A stretch of DNA of 37,921 nt from NCBI RefSeq assembly GCF_000744435.1, contig NZ_JQLX01000002.1:1-37921 (forward strand), written 5' to 3'. A model generated the notes under the pieces. That model was not told where the DNA came from, ran no database searches, and was given only the letters and a program-made list of their open reading frames with translations. This document shows positions 7,667 to 15,455 of the stretch, piece by piece; positions within the stretch are counted from its first letter, which is position 1; each line of letters begins with the position of its first letter. The position numbers were made by a program, and so were the translations under genes. The stretch is from Hippea jasoniae (GTDB lineage: Bacteria > Campylobacterota_A > Desulfurellia > Desulfurellales > Hippeaceae).

Positions 7667-8694
7667 TGCCTCACAGCCCCTTTCAACTGATTTAAAACAC
7701 TGCAATTTGCAATAGCTGTTTCAATTTTATCGTTTACATGCTCGGCAGAAAACTTCAAAGCCTTTAATATAGCATTTTTAATAGCCCTTGCCCTGCTTCT
7801 TCCATGGCTGATAATACAGCTTCCATTAACCCCTAAAAGCGGCGCCCCCCCGAACTCTGCATAATCTGTTTTTGTTTTAAGAACTGAAAATGCCGGTTTG
7901 GCAAGTAAATACCCTACTTTATACCAGAAACTCTTTTTTATCTCTTCTTTCAAAAACTCACCTATAACAGACGGAATAGACTCAGAAACCTTCAAAACTA
8001 CATTACCAACAAAACCATCACACACAACAACATCAGCTTTACCTTTATAGATTTCATCACCCTCTATATTGCCTATAAAATTCAAGCCGCTTTTTGATAA
8101 AAGATCGTAAGCTGCAAGTGTTAGCTGGTTGCCTTTTCCAGGCTCTGAGCCGTTGCTCAATATAGCTATTCGTGGCTTTTCTATGCCACCAACATACTTT
8201 ACATAAACAGCCCCCATTAGGGCAAATTCAACCAGATGAGATGGCTTGCAGTCAACATTTGCACCCACATCAAGCAATAAAACCTTTCCAGAGATAGTAG
8301 GCAGAAGCGTTGCTATAGCAGGTCTTGAAACACCCTTTATTCTTCCTAAACCAAACATGGCAAACGCCATGGCGGCACCGGAATTTCCAGCTGTTACAAA
8401 AGCCTCAGCCCTGCCCTGCTTAACAAGCTCCACGCCGACAGACATCGATGAGTTTTTAAGTCTTAATGCCTGTGAAGGTTTATCCGACATTCTAACAACT
8501 TCGGTAGCTGATACTATTTCACACCTTTTTTTTATCTCTTCATCAAATGATTCTACTAACGAACCCAATTCATCCACTTTTCCTACTAAATAAATGAAAA
8601 GTTCGTTATTTGCCTTTAATGCAAGCTTTACTCCCTCTACAATCTCAAAAGGTGCATGGTCGCCACCGAAGCCATCTACAGCTACGGCTATCAT
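7663..8694 (-). CDS. plsX: phosphate acyltransferase PlsX
   Basis: This 343-residue enzyme makes acyl-phosphate from acyl-ACP, the donor for PlsY in phospholipid synthesis. It shows the N-terminal DGFGGDHAP, the central TAGNSGAAMA and LLDVGAN, and the GGAPLLGVNG stretch of the family. The order rpmF-plsX-fabH is a widely conserved neighbourhood. Its start lies directly after the rpmF stop codon. Confidence 0.95.
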   Translation of the reverse strand: MIAVAVDGFGGDHAPFEIVEGVKLALKANNELFIYLVGKVDELGSLVESFDEEIKKRCEIVSATEVVRMSDKPSQALRLKNSSMSVGVELVKQGRAEAFVTAGNSGAAMAFAMFGLGRIKGVSRPAIATLLPTISGKVLLLDVGANVDCKPSHLVEFALMGAVYVKYVGGIEKPRIAILSNGSEPGKGNQLTLAAYDLLSKSGLNFIGNIEGDEIYKGKADVVVCDGFVGNVVLKVSESIPSVIGEFLKEEIKKSFWYKVGYLLAKPAFSVLKTKTDYAEFGGAPLLGVNGSCIISHGRSRARAIKNAILKALKFSAEHVNDKIETAIANCSVLNQLKGAVRQ

Positions 8695-8874
8695 TTACTC
8701 CTCTGGTGTAATAACCTCTCTATCACCGTAATAACCACATGATGGGCAAACCCTGTGCGGTAGTTTATACTCACCGCAGTTTGGACATTTAGATAGAGGT
8801 ACACTTTTTAACTTCTTGTGCGTTACCCTTTTTGCAGCCCTTGAATGACATGACTTTCTTTTTGGTTGTGCCAT
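8695..8874 (-). CDS. rpmF: 50S ribosomal protein L32
   Basis: This is a 59-residue basic protein starting MAQPKRKSCHSRAAKR, followed by a zinc ribbon with cysteines at residues 30, 33, 43 and 46 (CPNC and CPSC). This is the zinc-binding form of L32. The gene sits between ndk and plsX with two bases to ndk and none to plsX. The stop TAA is at 8697-8695. Confidence 0.96.
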   Translation of the reverse strand: MAQPKRKSCHSRAAKRVTHKKLKSVPLSKCPNCGEYKLPHRVCPSCGYYGDREVITPEE

Positions 8875-8876
8875 GG

Positions 8877-9302
8877 CTATTCTCCTTTTACAATTTCTAA
8901 TTCGTTAAAGAAAAAGTTTATTTCATAATCTGCAGATTCTTTTGAATCCGATCCATGAACAGCATTTCGCTCTATGTTGCTTCCAAAAAGCTTTCTTATT
9001 GTGCCATCTGAAGCCTCTTGCGGGTTTGTTGCCCCCATCAGCTTTCTGTAATCTTCTATGGCGTTTTCCTTTTCAAGCACCATAACAATAATCGGACCTT
9101 CACTCATAAATGTTGTCAATGAATCGTAAAACGGTCTTTCTTTATGAACGATATAAAACTTCTCAGCCTGTTGTTTTGTAAGCCATACCTTTTTCATAGC
9201 TACGATATCAAAACCGTTTTTCTCAAGCATAGATATAACTTTTCCTGAATTTTTAGCAGCTACACAATCCGGTTTGATAATAGACAGTGTCCTTTCAACC
9301 AC
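8877..9302 (-). CDS. ndk: nucleoside diphosphate kinase
   Basis: This 141-residue enzyme transfers the gamma phosphate among nucleotides through a phospho-histidine. It begins [12 protein letters not shown]. The active histidine lies in NAVHGSDS. The open frame can be read 30 codons further upstream, but the true start is GTG 9302: an AGGAGG lies just before it inside the end of the FmdB-like gene, and the family starts here. The coding regions overlap by eight bases. Confidence 0.94.
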   Translation of the reverse strand: MVERTLSIIKPDCVAAKNSGKVISMLEKNGFDIVAMKKVWLTKQQAEKFYIVHKERPFYDSLTTFMSEGPIIVMVLEKENAIEDYRKLMGATNPQEASDGTIRKLFGSNIERNAVHGSDSKESADYEINFFFNELEIVKGE

Positions 9303-9546
9303 TCTTTGCCTCCTTGGTCTGTGATTTTGAAGATGCTGATGTAGCATTATTGCTATTTGACGATGATTTATAATCTGTGGCATACCAGCCACTACCTTTT
9401 AGCTCAAAAGATGTTGGTGATATGAGCTTTTTTATGCCGCCTTTTTTTCCACAGTGCGGACATACCTCAGGTGGAGGATCGGAAAACTTCTGAAGCAGCT
9501 GAAATCTACTAAAGCAGAATTTACACTCATACTCATAAATCGGCAT
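9295..9546 (-). CDS. FmdB-family zinc ribbon protein
   Basis: This is an 83-residue protein. It opens MPIYEYEC with a zinc knuckle of two CxxC-type pairs (CKFC near residue 8 and CPHC near residue 29). A Ser/Asn-rich, low-complexity tail follows, ending at the ndk ribosome binding site. This matches the FmdB/CxxC regulatory-type family (PF09723), whose molecular role is poorly known. It starts one base after the DUF167 stop and is co-transcribed with ndk. Confidence 0.85.
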   Translation of the reverse strand: MPIYEYECKFCFSRFQLLQKFSDPPPEVCPHCGKKGGIKKLISPTSFELKGSGWYATDYKSSSNSNNATSASSKSQTKEAKSG

Positions 9547-9547
9547 C

Positions 9548-9805
9548 TCAAGCCTCCTTAAGCTTCATCGTAATCTCATCTTCATCGGCACAGTCGATTT
9601 TCACCCTTTTAAGCTTTGAGCCTTTTCCTGAAATTATCTCAATACAACCCTTTGCAATCTTCAGTTTCTTTGCAAGCAACGCAATAACGGCTTTGTTTGC
9701 TTTACCCTCAACAGGCCTTTCTTTTACTTTTACCACGACTATATCACCGTCTAAAGTAACGCCTTCCTGTTTTGAGGAAGGTTTAACCTTAAGTTGCAAA
9801 ATCAA
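9548..9805 (-). CDS. DUF167 (YggU-type) protein
   Basis: This is about 85 residues with [13 protein letters not shown] and [15 protein letters not shown] followed by a [12 protein letters not shown] end, the hallmark pattern of the DUF167/UPF0235 family, whose function is unknown. Start choice: an upstream in-frame GTG (9826) lies where transcription would begin. TTG 9805 has AGGGGGG five bases ahead and fits the promoter at 9830-9859, so I take TTG. It heads the ndk-rpmF-plsX-fab operon. Confidence 0.85.
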   Translation of the reverse strand: MILQLKVKPSSKQEGVTLDGDIVVVKVKERPVEGKANKAVIALLAKKLKIAKGCIEIISGKGSKLKRVKIDCADEDEITMKLKEA

Positions 9806-9829
9806 CTGCTCCCCCCTAAAAATCACACA

Positions 9830-9859
9830 AAATTAGCATAACAAGACCCATAAAGTCAA
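9830..9859 (-). promoter_or_regulatory. promoter of the DUF167-ndk-plsX-fab operon
   Basis: On the minus strand TTGACT (9859-9854) and TAATTT (9835-9830) are separated by 18 bases, and a TG one base before the -10 gives an extended -10. The -35 element uses the TGA stop codon of the ABC permease gene. Predicted transcription begins near 9823, giving a leader of about 18 bases before TTG 9805. Confidence 0.6.
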
Positions 9860-10614
9860 GTCCTGGTTTTATAAATCCATCCACACAACCAGATATTCAA
9901 TATTTCGACAATTATATAAAAAGCAAAACCCATAAAAGCCATAGCGCTCATTGCAGCATACAAAAGAGGGTAATTAACAGCACTCCAGGCATCCATTATC
10001 ATAAAACCAAGCCCTCTGCTTGTTGCAAACGATTCAACAAAAAACAAAACGGCAATCGATGTACCCACACTGATCTTTAAGCCTGTAAACAGATACGGTA
10101 AAATATATGGAAAAACAAGATGGACATATATATCTTTCTTTGTAGCGTTCATGCTTTTTAAGGTATAAATATAGTTTTGCTCAATTCTTGCAGCACCATC
10201 CCTAACAGCCATCCAGATTTGAAAAAAGCAGATAAAAGCGATAAGCAGAATCTTGGATGTATCGCCTATTCCGAATAAAATCAAAAACAGCGGCAAAAGC
10301 ACAATATGAGGAATAGGATAAAGTATAAACAAAAAAGGCGAAAGCACCTTGTCCATCTTTTTTGAAAAACTCAGCAAACCAAAAAAGACGCCGCTTCCTA
10401 AGGCAAGCATTAAGGCAGCAATTACTCTAAAGAGTGAGTATTCCATATTCTTAAAAACTTCTCTGCTGTGTGCAACCAGAGCATGAAAAACAAAACCAAC
10501 TTCAGGAAAAGCAGGCGTGGAAAGTATTAATGATAAAACATTCCACAATGTGACTATGATAAAAGTAGCTAAAATATAGCCTAAAACTCTATTAATGCCC
10601 TTAAACTTTTGCAT
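9856..10614 (-). CDS. ABC transporter permease (SsuC/TauC/ThiX type)
   Basis: This is a 252-residue inner-membrane protein with about six hydrophobic segments. The cytoplasmic coupling loop, with AARIEQNYIYTLKSMNATKK before the HLVFPYILPYLFTGLK segment, marks a binding-protein-dependent importer permease of the nitrate/sulfonate/taurine class. It overlaps the end of the ATPase gene by 34 bases and works with that ATPase and the periplasmic protein encoded before it. Confidence 0.88.
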   Translation of the reverse strand: MQKFKGINRVLGYILATFIIVTLWNVLSLILSTPAFPEVGFVFHALVAHSREVFKNMEYSLFRVIAALMLALGSGVFFGLLSFSKKMDKVLSPFLFILYPIPHIVLLPLFLILFGIGDTSKILLIAFICFFQIWMAVRDGAARIEQNYIYTLKSMNATKKDIYVHLVFPYILPYLFTGLKISVGTSIAVLFFVESFATSRGLGFMIMDAWSAVNYPLLYAAMSAMAFMGFAFYIIVEILNIWLCGWIYKTRT

Positions 10615-11312
10615 TTTTCAAAAAATTCTACTGAATTTCTGTAAGCTTTGCTGCCAGCCTGTGGGTTTTCTATAACAGCTTTTAATTTTGCAGGTCTTCT
10701 ACTAAAAACAAGTATGTATTTAGCCAAATAAACTGCTTCCTCTATGCTGTGGGTTACAAGAATCGATGTAAAATTGCCCCTTAAAAAAAGCTCAAGCATA
10801 AAATCCTGAAGCTTTTCTCTACTTAGTGCATCAAGTGAGGCCGTTGGCTCATCCAAAAAAACAATCTCAGGATCAACAACAAACGATCTGGCAAATGCAA
10901 CCTTTTGCCTCATACCGATAGAAAGCTGGTAGGGAAAATGGTTTTTAAACTCATCAAGCCCCAACTCCTTTAAAATTCTCTCAACCCTTTCTTTTCTTTT
11001 GTTTTTTTCTATATGTTTGATTTTCAAAGGCAGCTCAACATTTTTGAAAACGCTTTTCCACGGCAACAACCCGTGGTCTTGAAAAACAACAGAGGATTTA
11101 TCCAAAACAGAATTAACCTCTCTTCCTTCAAAAACAATACTACCTGTTGATGGTTTTATAATCCCCGCCATCATCAAAAGAAATGTAGATTTGCCACAAC
11201 CCGATGGACCTATAATTGCATATGAGCAATTTTTCTTAAACTCAAACGATATATAATCAACAGCAGCTGTACCATCATCATACACCTTTGATAAATTATT
11301 TACCACAAGCAT
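10581..11312 (-). CDS. ABC transporter ATP-binding protein (SsuB/TauB type)
   Basis: This is a 243-residue ATPase. The Walker A is GPSGCGKST, the Q-loop FQDHGLLPW, Walker B VFLDEPTASLD, and the H-loop histidine lies in LVTHSIEEA. The signature reads LSIGMRQK instead of the usual LSGGMRQR, a mild departure at the first glycine. ATG 11312 is preferred to the GTG twelve bases upstream on homology. The gene begins inside the last codons of the substrate-binding gene. Confidence 0.88.
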   Translation of the reverse strand: MLVVNNLSKVYDDGTAAVDYISFEFKKNCSYAIIGPSGCGKSTFLLMMAGIIKPSTGSIVFEGREVNSVLDKSSVVFQDHGLLPWKSVFKNVELPLKIKHIEKNKRKERVERILKELGLDEFKNHFPYQLSIGMRQKVAFARSFVVDPEIVFLDEPTASLDALSREKLQDFMLELFLRGNFTSILVTHSIEEAVYLAKYILVFSRRPAKLKAVIENPQAGSKAYRNSVEFFEKCKSLRALIEF

Positions 11313-12213
11313 ATTCAATTTCACAGCAGGAAGGTTCTCTATTAATAAGCTTCTTTTCCATCATCCAATTTACATATGAGTAAAAATCGCTACATCTCAA
11401 TCGCTCAAAAGGGGTGTAGTGGGGAATAATGTAATCGCTCTTTATCAGTTTGGGCACTCTTGCTATCTTCTCTATGGTTTTTCTGTATCTATTGGGATCT
11501 TTGTTGATCAGTTTGACAGCTTTATTGTATGCTTTTTTAAACTTAACACAGACATCGGGATGTTTTTTTAAATAATTCGCTCTAAAAACCCAGACAGTGT
11601 GAGATATGCTCTTTTTAAAATAGGCATCGGAATAGATAAGTTTTGCTCCTCGCATCAATGCATAGGTAGCCAAAGGTTCTGGCAGAAGCGCTGCATCAAC
11701 TCTCCCTTTAAGGAGCATTTCAACCCTCAAAGGCATCTTTTTTATTTCAACCTTTTTTACCTTAATGCCGCGTGGTTTTAAAATCCTATCAAGCACATAC
11801 TCAATAATCGAATTTCTTGAGATGGCAACGGTTTTTCCTTTAAGGTCTGAGAGTTTTTCTATATCTGAAGAAGGAGATGCAAGCAGGCTAAAGATTCCCT
11901 CTGTTGGTTTTACACCTAAAGCAACCGATACAATTTTCACACCAAATCCACTCTCATTGAGCAGAACAGCTGCAATTGGATCGGCAATTTCAGCATCTAT
12001 TTTTTTAGCCTCTAACGCTGCATCACGCTCTAAAGCACTATTAAAATAAACTATTTTAACATTTAAACCTGCCTGTTTGAAAAATCCCTTCTGCTTTGCT
12101 ATTACGACAGGTGCAACATCCTCAATCTTCAAAAGACCTATTCTTAAGACTTCTGCATGAGACTGAATAGCCAAAAAGACCACTACTATAACAAACAAAA
12201 CAACCTTTTTCAT
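11296..12213 (-). CDS. NMT1/SsuA-like periplasmic substrate-binding protein
   Basis: This is a 305-residue protein with a signal peptide (about residues 1-20, cleavage after SHA). The mature part starts EVLRIGLLKIEDVAPVVIA, followed by GFFKQAGLNVKIVYF, typical of type II binding proteins for sulfonates, nitrate or thiamine precursors. The ligand cannot be read from sequence, and no catabolic or thiamine gene lies nearby to help. GGAGGAAAA precedes the ATG, and the start overlaps the rimO stop as ATGA. Confidence 0.85.
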   Translation of the reverse strand: MKKVVLFVIVVVFLAIQSHAEVLRIGLLKIEDVAPVVIAKQKGFFKQAGLNVKIVYFNSALERDAALEAKKIDAEIADPIAAVLLNESGFGVKIVSVALGVKPTEGIFSLLASPSSDIEKLSDLKGKTVAISRNSIIEYVLDRILKPRGIKVKKVEIKKMPLRVEMLLKGRVDAALLPEPLATYALMRGAKLIYSDAYFKKSISHTVWVFRANYLKKHPDVCVKFKKAYNKAVKLINKDPNRYRKTIEKIARVPKLIKSDYIIPHYTPFERLRCSDFYSYVNWMMEKKLINREPSCCEIEYACGK

Positions 12214-13505
12214 TTTTCCTCCTCTACAATACCAATCACATCTACGCCCTCTACCTGAGAAATCCTCACACTTACAAAATCGCCAGGTTTTAAATGGGGC
12301 TGTTTTTTAATGTAAATTATACCGTCTATCTCATAGGCTGATCTGTAGCTGCGAGCCTGAAGATAGTCTTCTTTATCACTTTCTCCATCAATAATTACCT
12401 CAAATTTTTTATTTAAAAATGTTTCATTAATGTTTTCTATTACTTGAAGATTTAAAAGTTCAATCTCTTCAAGTCTCTGCTGTTTTATTTCCTCATCAAG
12501 GTCTTCAAACCGTTTATAAGACAGCGTGCCTTCCTCATGGTAGTAGGCAAAAAAGCTTGCCCAATCAAGCCTGTATTGCTCTATAAAATCAACCAACTCC
12601 AAAAAATCCTCATCCCTTTCTGTTGGAAAACCAACGATAAAAGTTGATCTTATTGCTATACCTTTAACCCTATCTCTGAGTTTTTCAATAAGATGCTCTA
12701 TATCTTTCCTTGTGTATTCTCTACCCATATCACTAAGCAGCCTATCACTAACATGCTGAAACGGCACATCGATGTATCTAACCAATTTTTTTGAGGTTGA
12801 CATAAACTCTACAAGCTCATCACTGATAAGACTTGGGTAGGTATAAAGCAGCCTGATCCATTTAATGCTATCAACCCCTTCAAGTTTTTCAAGTAGGCTT
12901 ACAAGGCCATTTTTTATATTTTGTTCTCTTAAATAAGCCGTAGTATCCTGAGCCACAAGATACAGCTCTTTGACCCCATTTTCTGCCAGCAGCCTGGCCT
13001 CTTCTGTCAATTCATCTATGGGCCTTGAGTAAAATGTACCCTTTATAAGTGGGATAGCGCAAAAACTGCAGCCGTGAGAGCAGCCATCTCCAATCTTTAG
13101 ATAGCCGATATGCGGTACAAAAAATGATCGCCTTTTGCAATACGGTTTATCAGGCAACTTAGAATTTTCAAAAAAGGATATAATCTTTTCTAACTCACCT
13201 ACACCAACAAAACCATCAACCTCAGGCAGTTGAGTTTTTAGCTGATTTTTATACCTTTCATACAAACAACCACAAACTATTAGTTTTTTTGAAGGATCTG
13301 ATTTTTTAAATTCTGCAAGCTCAAGTATGGTTTCTATAGATTCTTCTTTGGCAGGCTCAATAAAACCGCATGTATTGACAACCAAAAAATCGGCCTCTTG
13401 AGGTGACTTTGCAATCTCAACATTGTTAAACCTCAAAAGACCCAGCATAAACTCGCTATCTGCTGTATTTTTTGGGCAGCCGAGACTTTCAAAATATACC
13501 CTCAA
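12210..13505 (-). CDS. rimO: ribosomal protein S12 methylthiotransferase
   Basis: This is a 431-residue radical SAM enzyme that adds a methylthio group to an aspartate of ribosomal protein S12. An N-terminal MTTase domain supplies three cysteines (SLGCPKN, NTCGF, CGCLYERY). The radical SAM cluster motif is CSHGCSFC, and a C-terminal TRAM domain ends the protein. EPAKEES and CAIPLIKG are RimO-like rather than MiaB-like. The start is TTG, overlapping the preceding stop as TTGA. Confidence 0.93.
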   Translation of the reverse strand: MRVYFESLGCPKNTADSEFMLGLLRFNNVEIAKSPQEADFLVVNTCGFIEPAKEESIETILELAEFKKSDPSKKLIVCGCLYERYKNQLKTQLPEVDGFVGVGELEKIISFFENSKLPDKPYCKRRSFFVPHIGYLKIGDGCSHGCSFCAIPLIKGTFYSRPIDELTEEARLLAENGVKELYLVAQDTTAYLREQNIKNGLVSLLEKLEGVDSIKWIRLLYTYPSLISDELVEFMSTSKKLVRYIDVPFQHVSDRLLSDMGREYTRKDIEHLIEKLRDRVKGIAIRSTFIVGFPTERDEDFLELVDFIEQYRLDWASFFAYYHEEGTLSYKRFEDLDEEIKQQRLEEIELLNLQVIENINETFLNKKFEVIIDGESDKEDYLQARSYRSAYEIDGIIYIKKQPHLKPGDFVSVRISQVEGVDVIGIVEEEK

Positions 13506-14605
13506 TGTTTACCTGCTCTTCTTTTTGCTGATATATAACCATCGATCAATTCTTGAATTAACTCCTTAACAGATACAATTCTATCAACCCTGTAAACATT
13601 GGCTCCCGCAAAGGCAAATCCGCCTGCAAACCGCCCCTTTTGAGCATTGACAAGCGCCTGCGTTATACAGTAGGGGGCTTTTTTATAATCACAACCCTTT
13701 AAGCACTGCCAGATACACTTAAAAGGCTGCTTCTTGCCCTTTTCAACCTCTTCAAGAAACTTGTTCTTTATAGCCCTTCCTGGCAAACCAACAGGACTTT
13801 TAATTATGACCACATCCTCTTTTTTTGCTTTTATGTAAGCCTCTTTAAACCTAACATCAGCATCACATTCATGGGTTGCAACAAATCTTGTGCCCATCTG
13901 AACGCCATCAACACCTATCTCATCAATAAAACGATATATATCCTCACCTGTATAGATACCACCAGCTGCAACCACAGGCACCTTCTTTGAATATTTCTTC
14001 TCAAACGGTTTCACCGCTTCAATAATAGGTGGAACTATATTTTCAAGTGCATAATCGGGATCAAACAACTGCTCAGGTTTAAATCCCAGATGACCACCAG
14101 CCATAGGACCTTCAACCACAACACAATCGGGGATATCTTTATAATGCCTATCCCAGTATCTAAAAATTAATTTACATGCTCTATCCGATGAAACTATAAC
14201 ACCAAAAGCCGTGTTACTACCCTTAAGTTTTTCGTAAGGAATATCAAGGGGCAAACCTGCACCTGCAAATATAATGTCAGCCTGCTCCTCAATGGCCACC
14301 TCACAAAGACGGTAAAACTCACTCATTGCAACCATTATGTTTATGCCGATAATACCACCTTCTGCTTTCTCTCTTGCCCTCTTGATCTCTTTTCTCAACG
14401 CTCTCTCGTTTGCCTGTTGAGGATTTATAAAAAAATCATCCTCCTCAATCATACCGATCTCAGCTGCAGAAATCACACCAATTGCACCCTCTTTTGCCAC
14501 AGCTGAGGCAAGATTCGAAAGTGAGATACCAACACCCATTCCACCCTGAATAATAGGTATTTTTGCCACCTTATCCTTCATCTTCAATGCCGGAATATCA
14601 CCCAT
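13502..14605 (-). CDS. nitronate monooxygenase / FabK-like flavoprotein
   Basis: This 367-residue TIM-barrel protein shares with FabK the KIPIIQGGMGVG start, the GGHLGFKPEQ segment, AAGGIYTGEDIY and GVQMGTRFVATHECDA. It is longer and has a cysteine-bearing C-terminal part (CIWQCLKGCDYKKAPYC, about residues 289-305) typical of a clostridial-type subgroup annotated as nitronate monooxygenase. The true substrate is unknown. FMN binding is expected. It lies between a holin-like membrane gene and rimO, away from the fab genes, so enoyl-ACP reductase activity is less likely than for the gene at 5739. Confidence 0.8.
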   Translation of the reverse strand: MGDIPALKMKDKVAKIPIIQGGMGVGISLSNLASAVAKEGAIGVISAAEIGMIEEDDFFINPQQANERALRKEIKRAREKAEGGIIGINIMVAMSEFYRLCEVAIEEQADIIFAGAGLPLDIPYEKLKGSNTAFGVIVSSDRACKLIFRYWDRHYKDIPDCVVVEGPMAGGHLGFKPEQLFDPDYALENIVPPIIEAVKPFEKKYSKKVPVVAAGGIYTGEDIYRFIDEIGVDGVQMGTRFVATHECDADVRFKEAYIKAKKEDVVIIKSPVGLPGRAIKNKFLEEVEKGKKQPFKCIWQCLKGCDYKKAPYCITQALVNAQKGRFAGGFAFAGANVYRVDRIVSVKELIQELIDGYISAKRRAGKH

Positions 14606-14610
14606 ACACC

Positions 14611-14949
14611 CTATTCCCCCACAAACATATTCAAAATAAAACTAACAAAACTCATAAACAGCGAAGCTACAAATGCTGCCCAAAATCCACTAACATCAAA
14701 CCCTCTGACAATTTGGGCGGTAATCAAAATCATAATCGTGTTTATAACAAGTGTAAATGTGCCCATCGTTAATATATTTAACGGAAGCGTAAGAATAATC
14801 ATTATCGGTCTTAGCGATGCGTTTAATAATCCAATAAACAGGGCTGCAACTGATAAACTAACAATACCACTAACCGTTACGCCCTTTACTATAACAACCG
14901 CAATACCCAGCGCTATGGTATTTATCGCCCAGCGCACCAAAAACTTCAT
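14611..14949 (-). CDS. phage-holin family IV-like membrane protein
   Basis: This is a 112-residue, very hydrophobic protein with four predicted membrane helices (about residues 5-24, 29-47, 53-76 and 86-109) and the NASLRPIMIILTLPLNILTMG stretch typical of PF04020 (YvlD-like). Despite the family name these are usually chromosomal membrane proteins of unknown role, and nothing phage-like surrounds it. It starts at the stop codon of lptE. Confidence 0.85.
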   Translation of the reverse strand: MKFLVRWAINTIALGIAVVIVKGVTVSGIVSLSVAALFIGLLNASLRPIMIILTLPLNILTMGTFTLVINTIMILITAQIVRGFDVSGFWAAFVASLFMSFVSFILNMFVGE

Positions 14950-15455
14950 CAGAAATTAACAAATAAAGCGTCTCTGAGTTTTAAAGCCAAACTTTTTAAT
15001 ACATCTTTGGATATTTTATTTTTCGCCTTCTCTGTTGCCAAAACCTGATCTTTTGCATCAAAATCTTCAGATTCCTCAATCTGCTTTTCATCTATTACAG
15101 GCTTGCCATCTTTATCAAACAGAGAAAACACAGCCACAATACTGCAGCGGTATCGTGATGCAAAGCCACTCTGTGAAAACGAAACAGGATTAACCGAGTA
15201 GTTTATTATTTTCACCTTTAAAAACCCATCGGCAAGCTGTTTATCCACCACGCTAAGCCTGGAATCTAATTTCAAAGTGTTTATAATATCTCCCTTAAAA
15301 TAGGTTTGCAGATTCGGCTGGGTTGTCAAATTTTCAATATTTTCAACATAAATAGCCTTTATACCACCTACAGCAGCATTATTCTGACCCACAAAGCTAT
15401 AGGCGCAACCGCTGAGCAAAAATACAGCAAATAACAATATCAATCTTTTCATCAT
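14949..15455 (-). CDS. lptE: LPS assembly lipoprotein LptE
   Basis: This is a 168-residue outer-membrane lipoprotein. The signal peptide ends in a lipobox LLSGC with the lipidated cysteine at residue 17. The mature part begins with an AYSFVGQ segment and IKAIYVENIENLT, characteristic of LptE, the plug and partner of LptD in LPS export. Sequence conservation of the family is low, so the call rests on these features, length and the common leuS-lptE neighbourhood. It overlaps leuS as ATGA. Confidence 0.83.
   Translation of the reverse strand: MMKRLILLFAVFLLSGCAYSFVGQNNAAVGGIKAIYVENIENLTTQPNLQTYFKGDIINTLKLDSRLSVVDKQLADGFLKVKIINYSVNPVSFSQSGFASRYRCSIVAVFSLFDKDGKPVIDEKQIEESEDFDAKDQVLATEKAKNKISKDVLKSLALKLRDALFVNF

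Noticed and set aside
13502-14605. Second FabK enoyl-ACP reductase
   Set aside because: It is longer, has the cysteine-bearing tail of a nitronate-monooxygenase-like subgroup, and lies outside the fab operon.
14611-14949. Prophage remnant, because of the holin-like family name
   Set aside because: There are no phage genes around it; this family is commonly chromosomal, and the gene is tightly overlapped with lptE.
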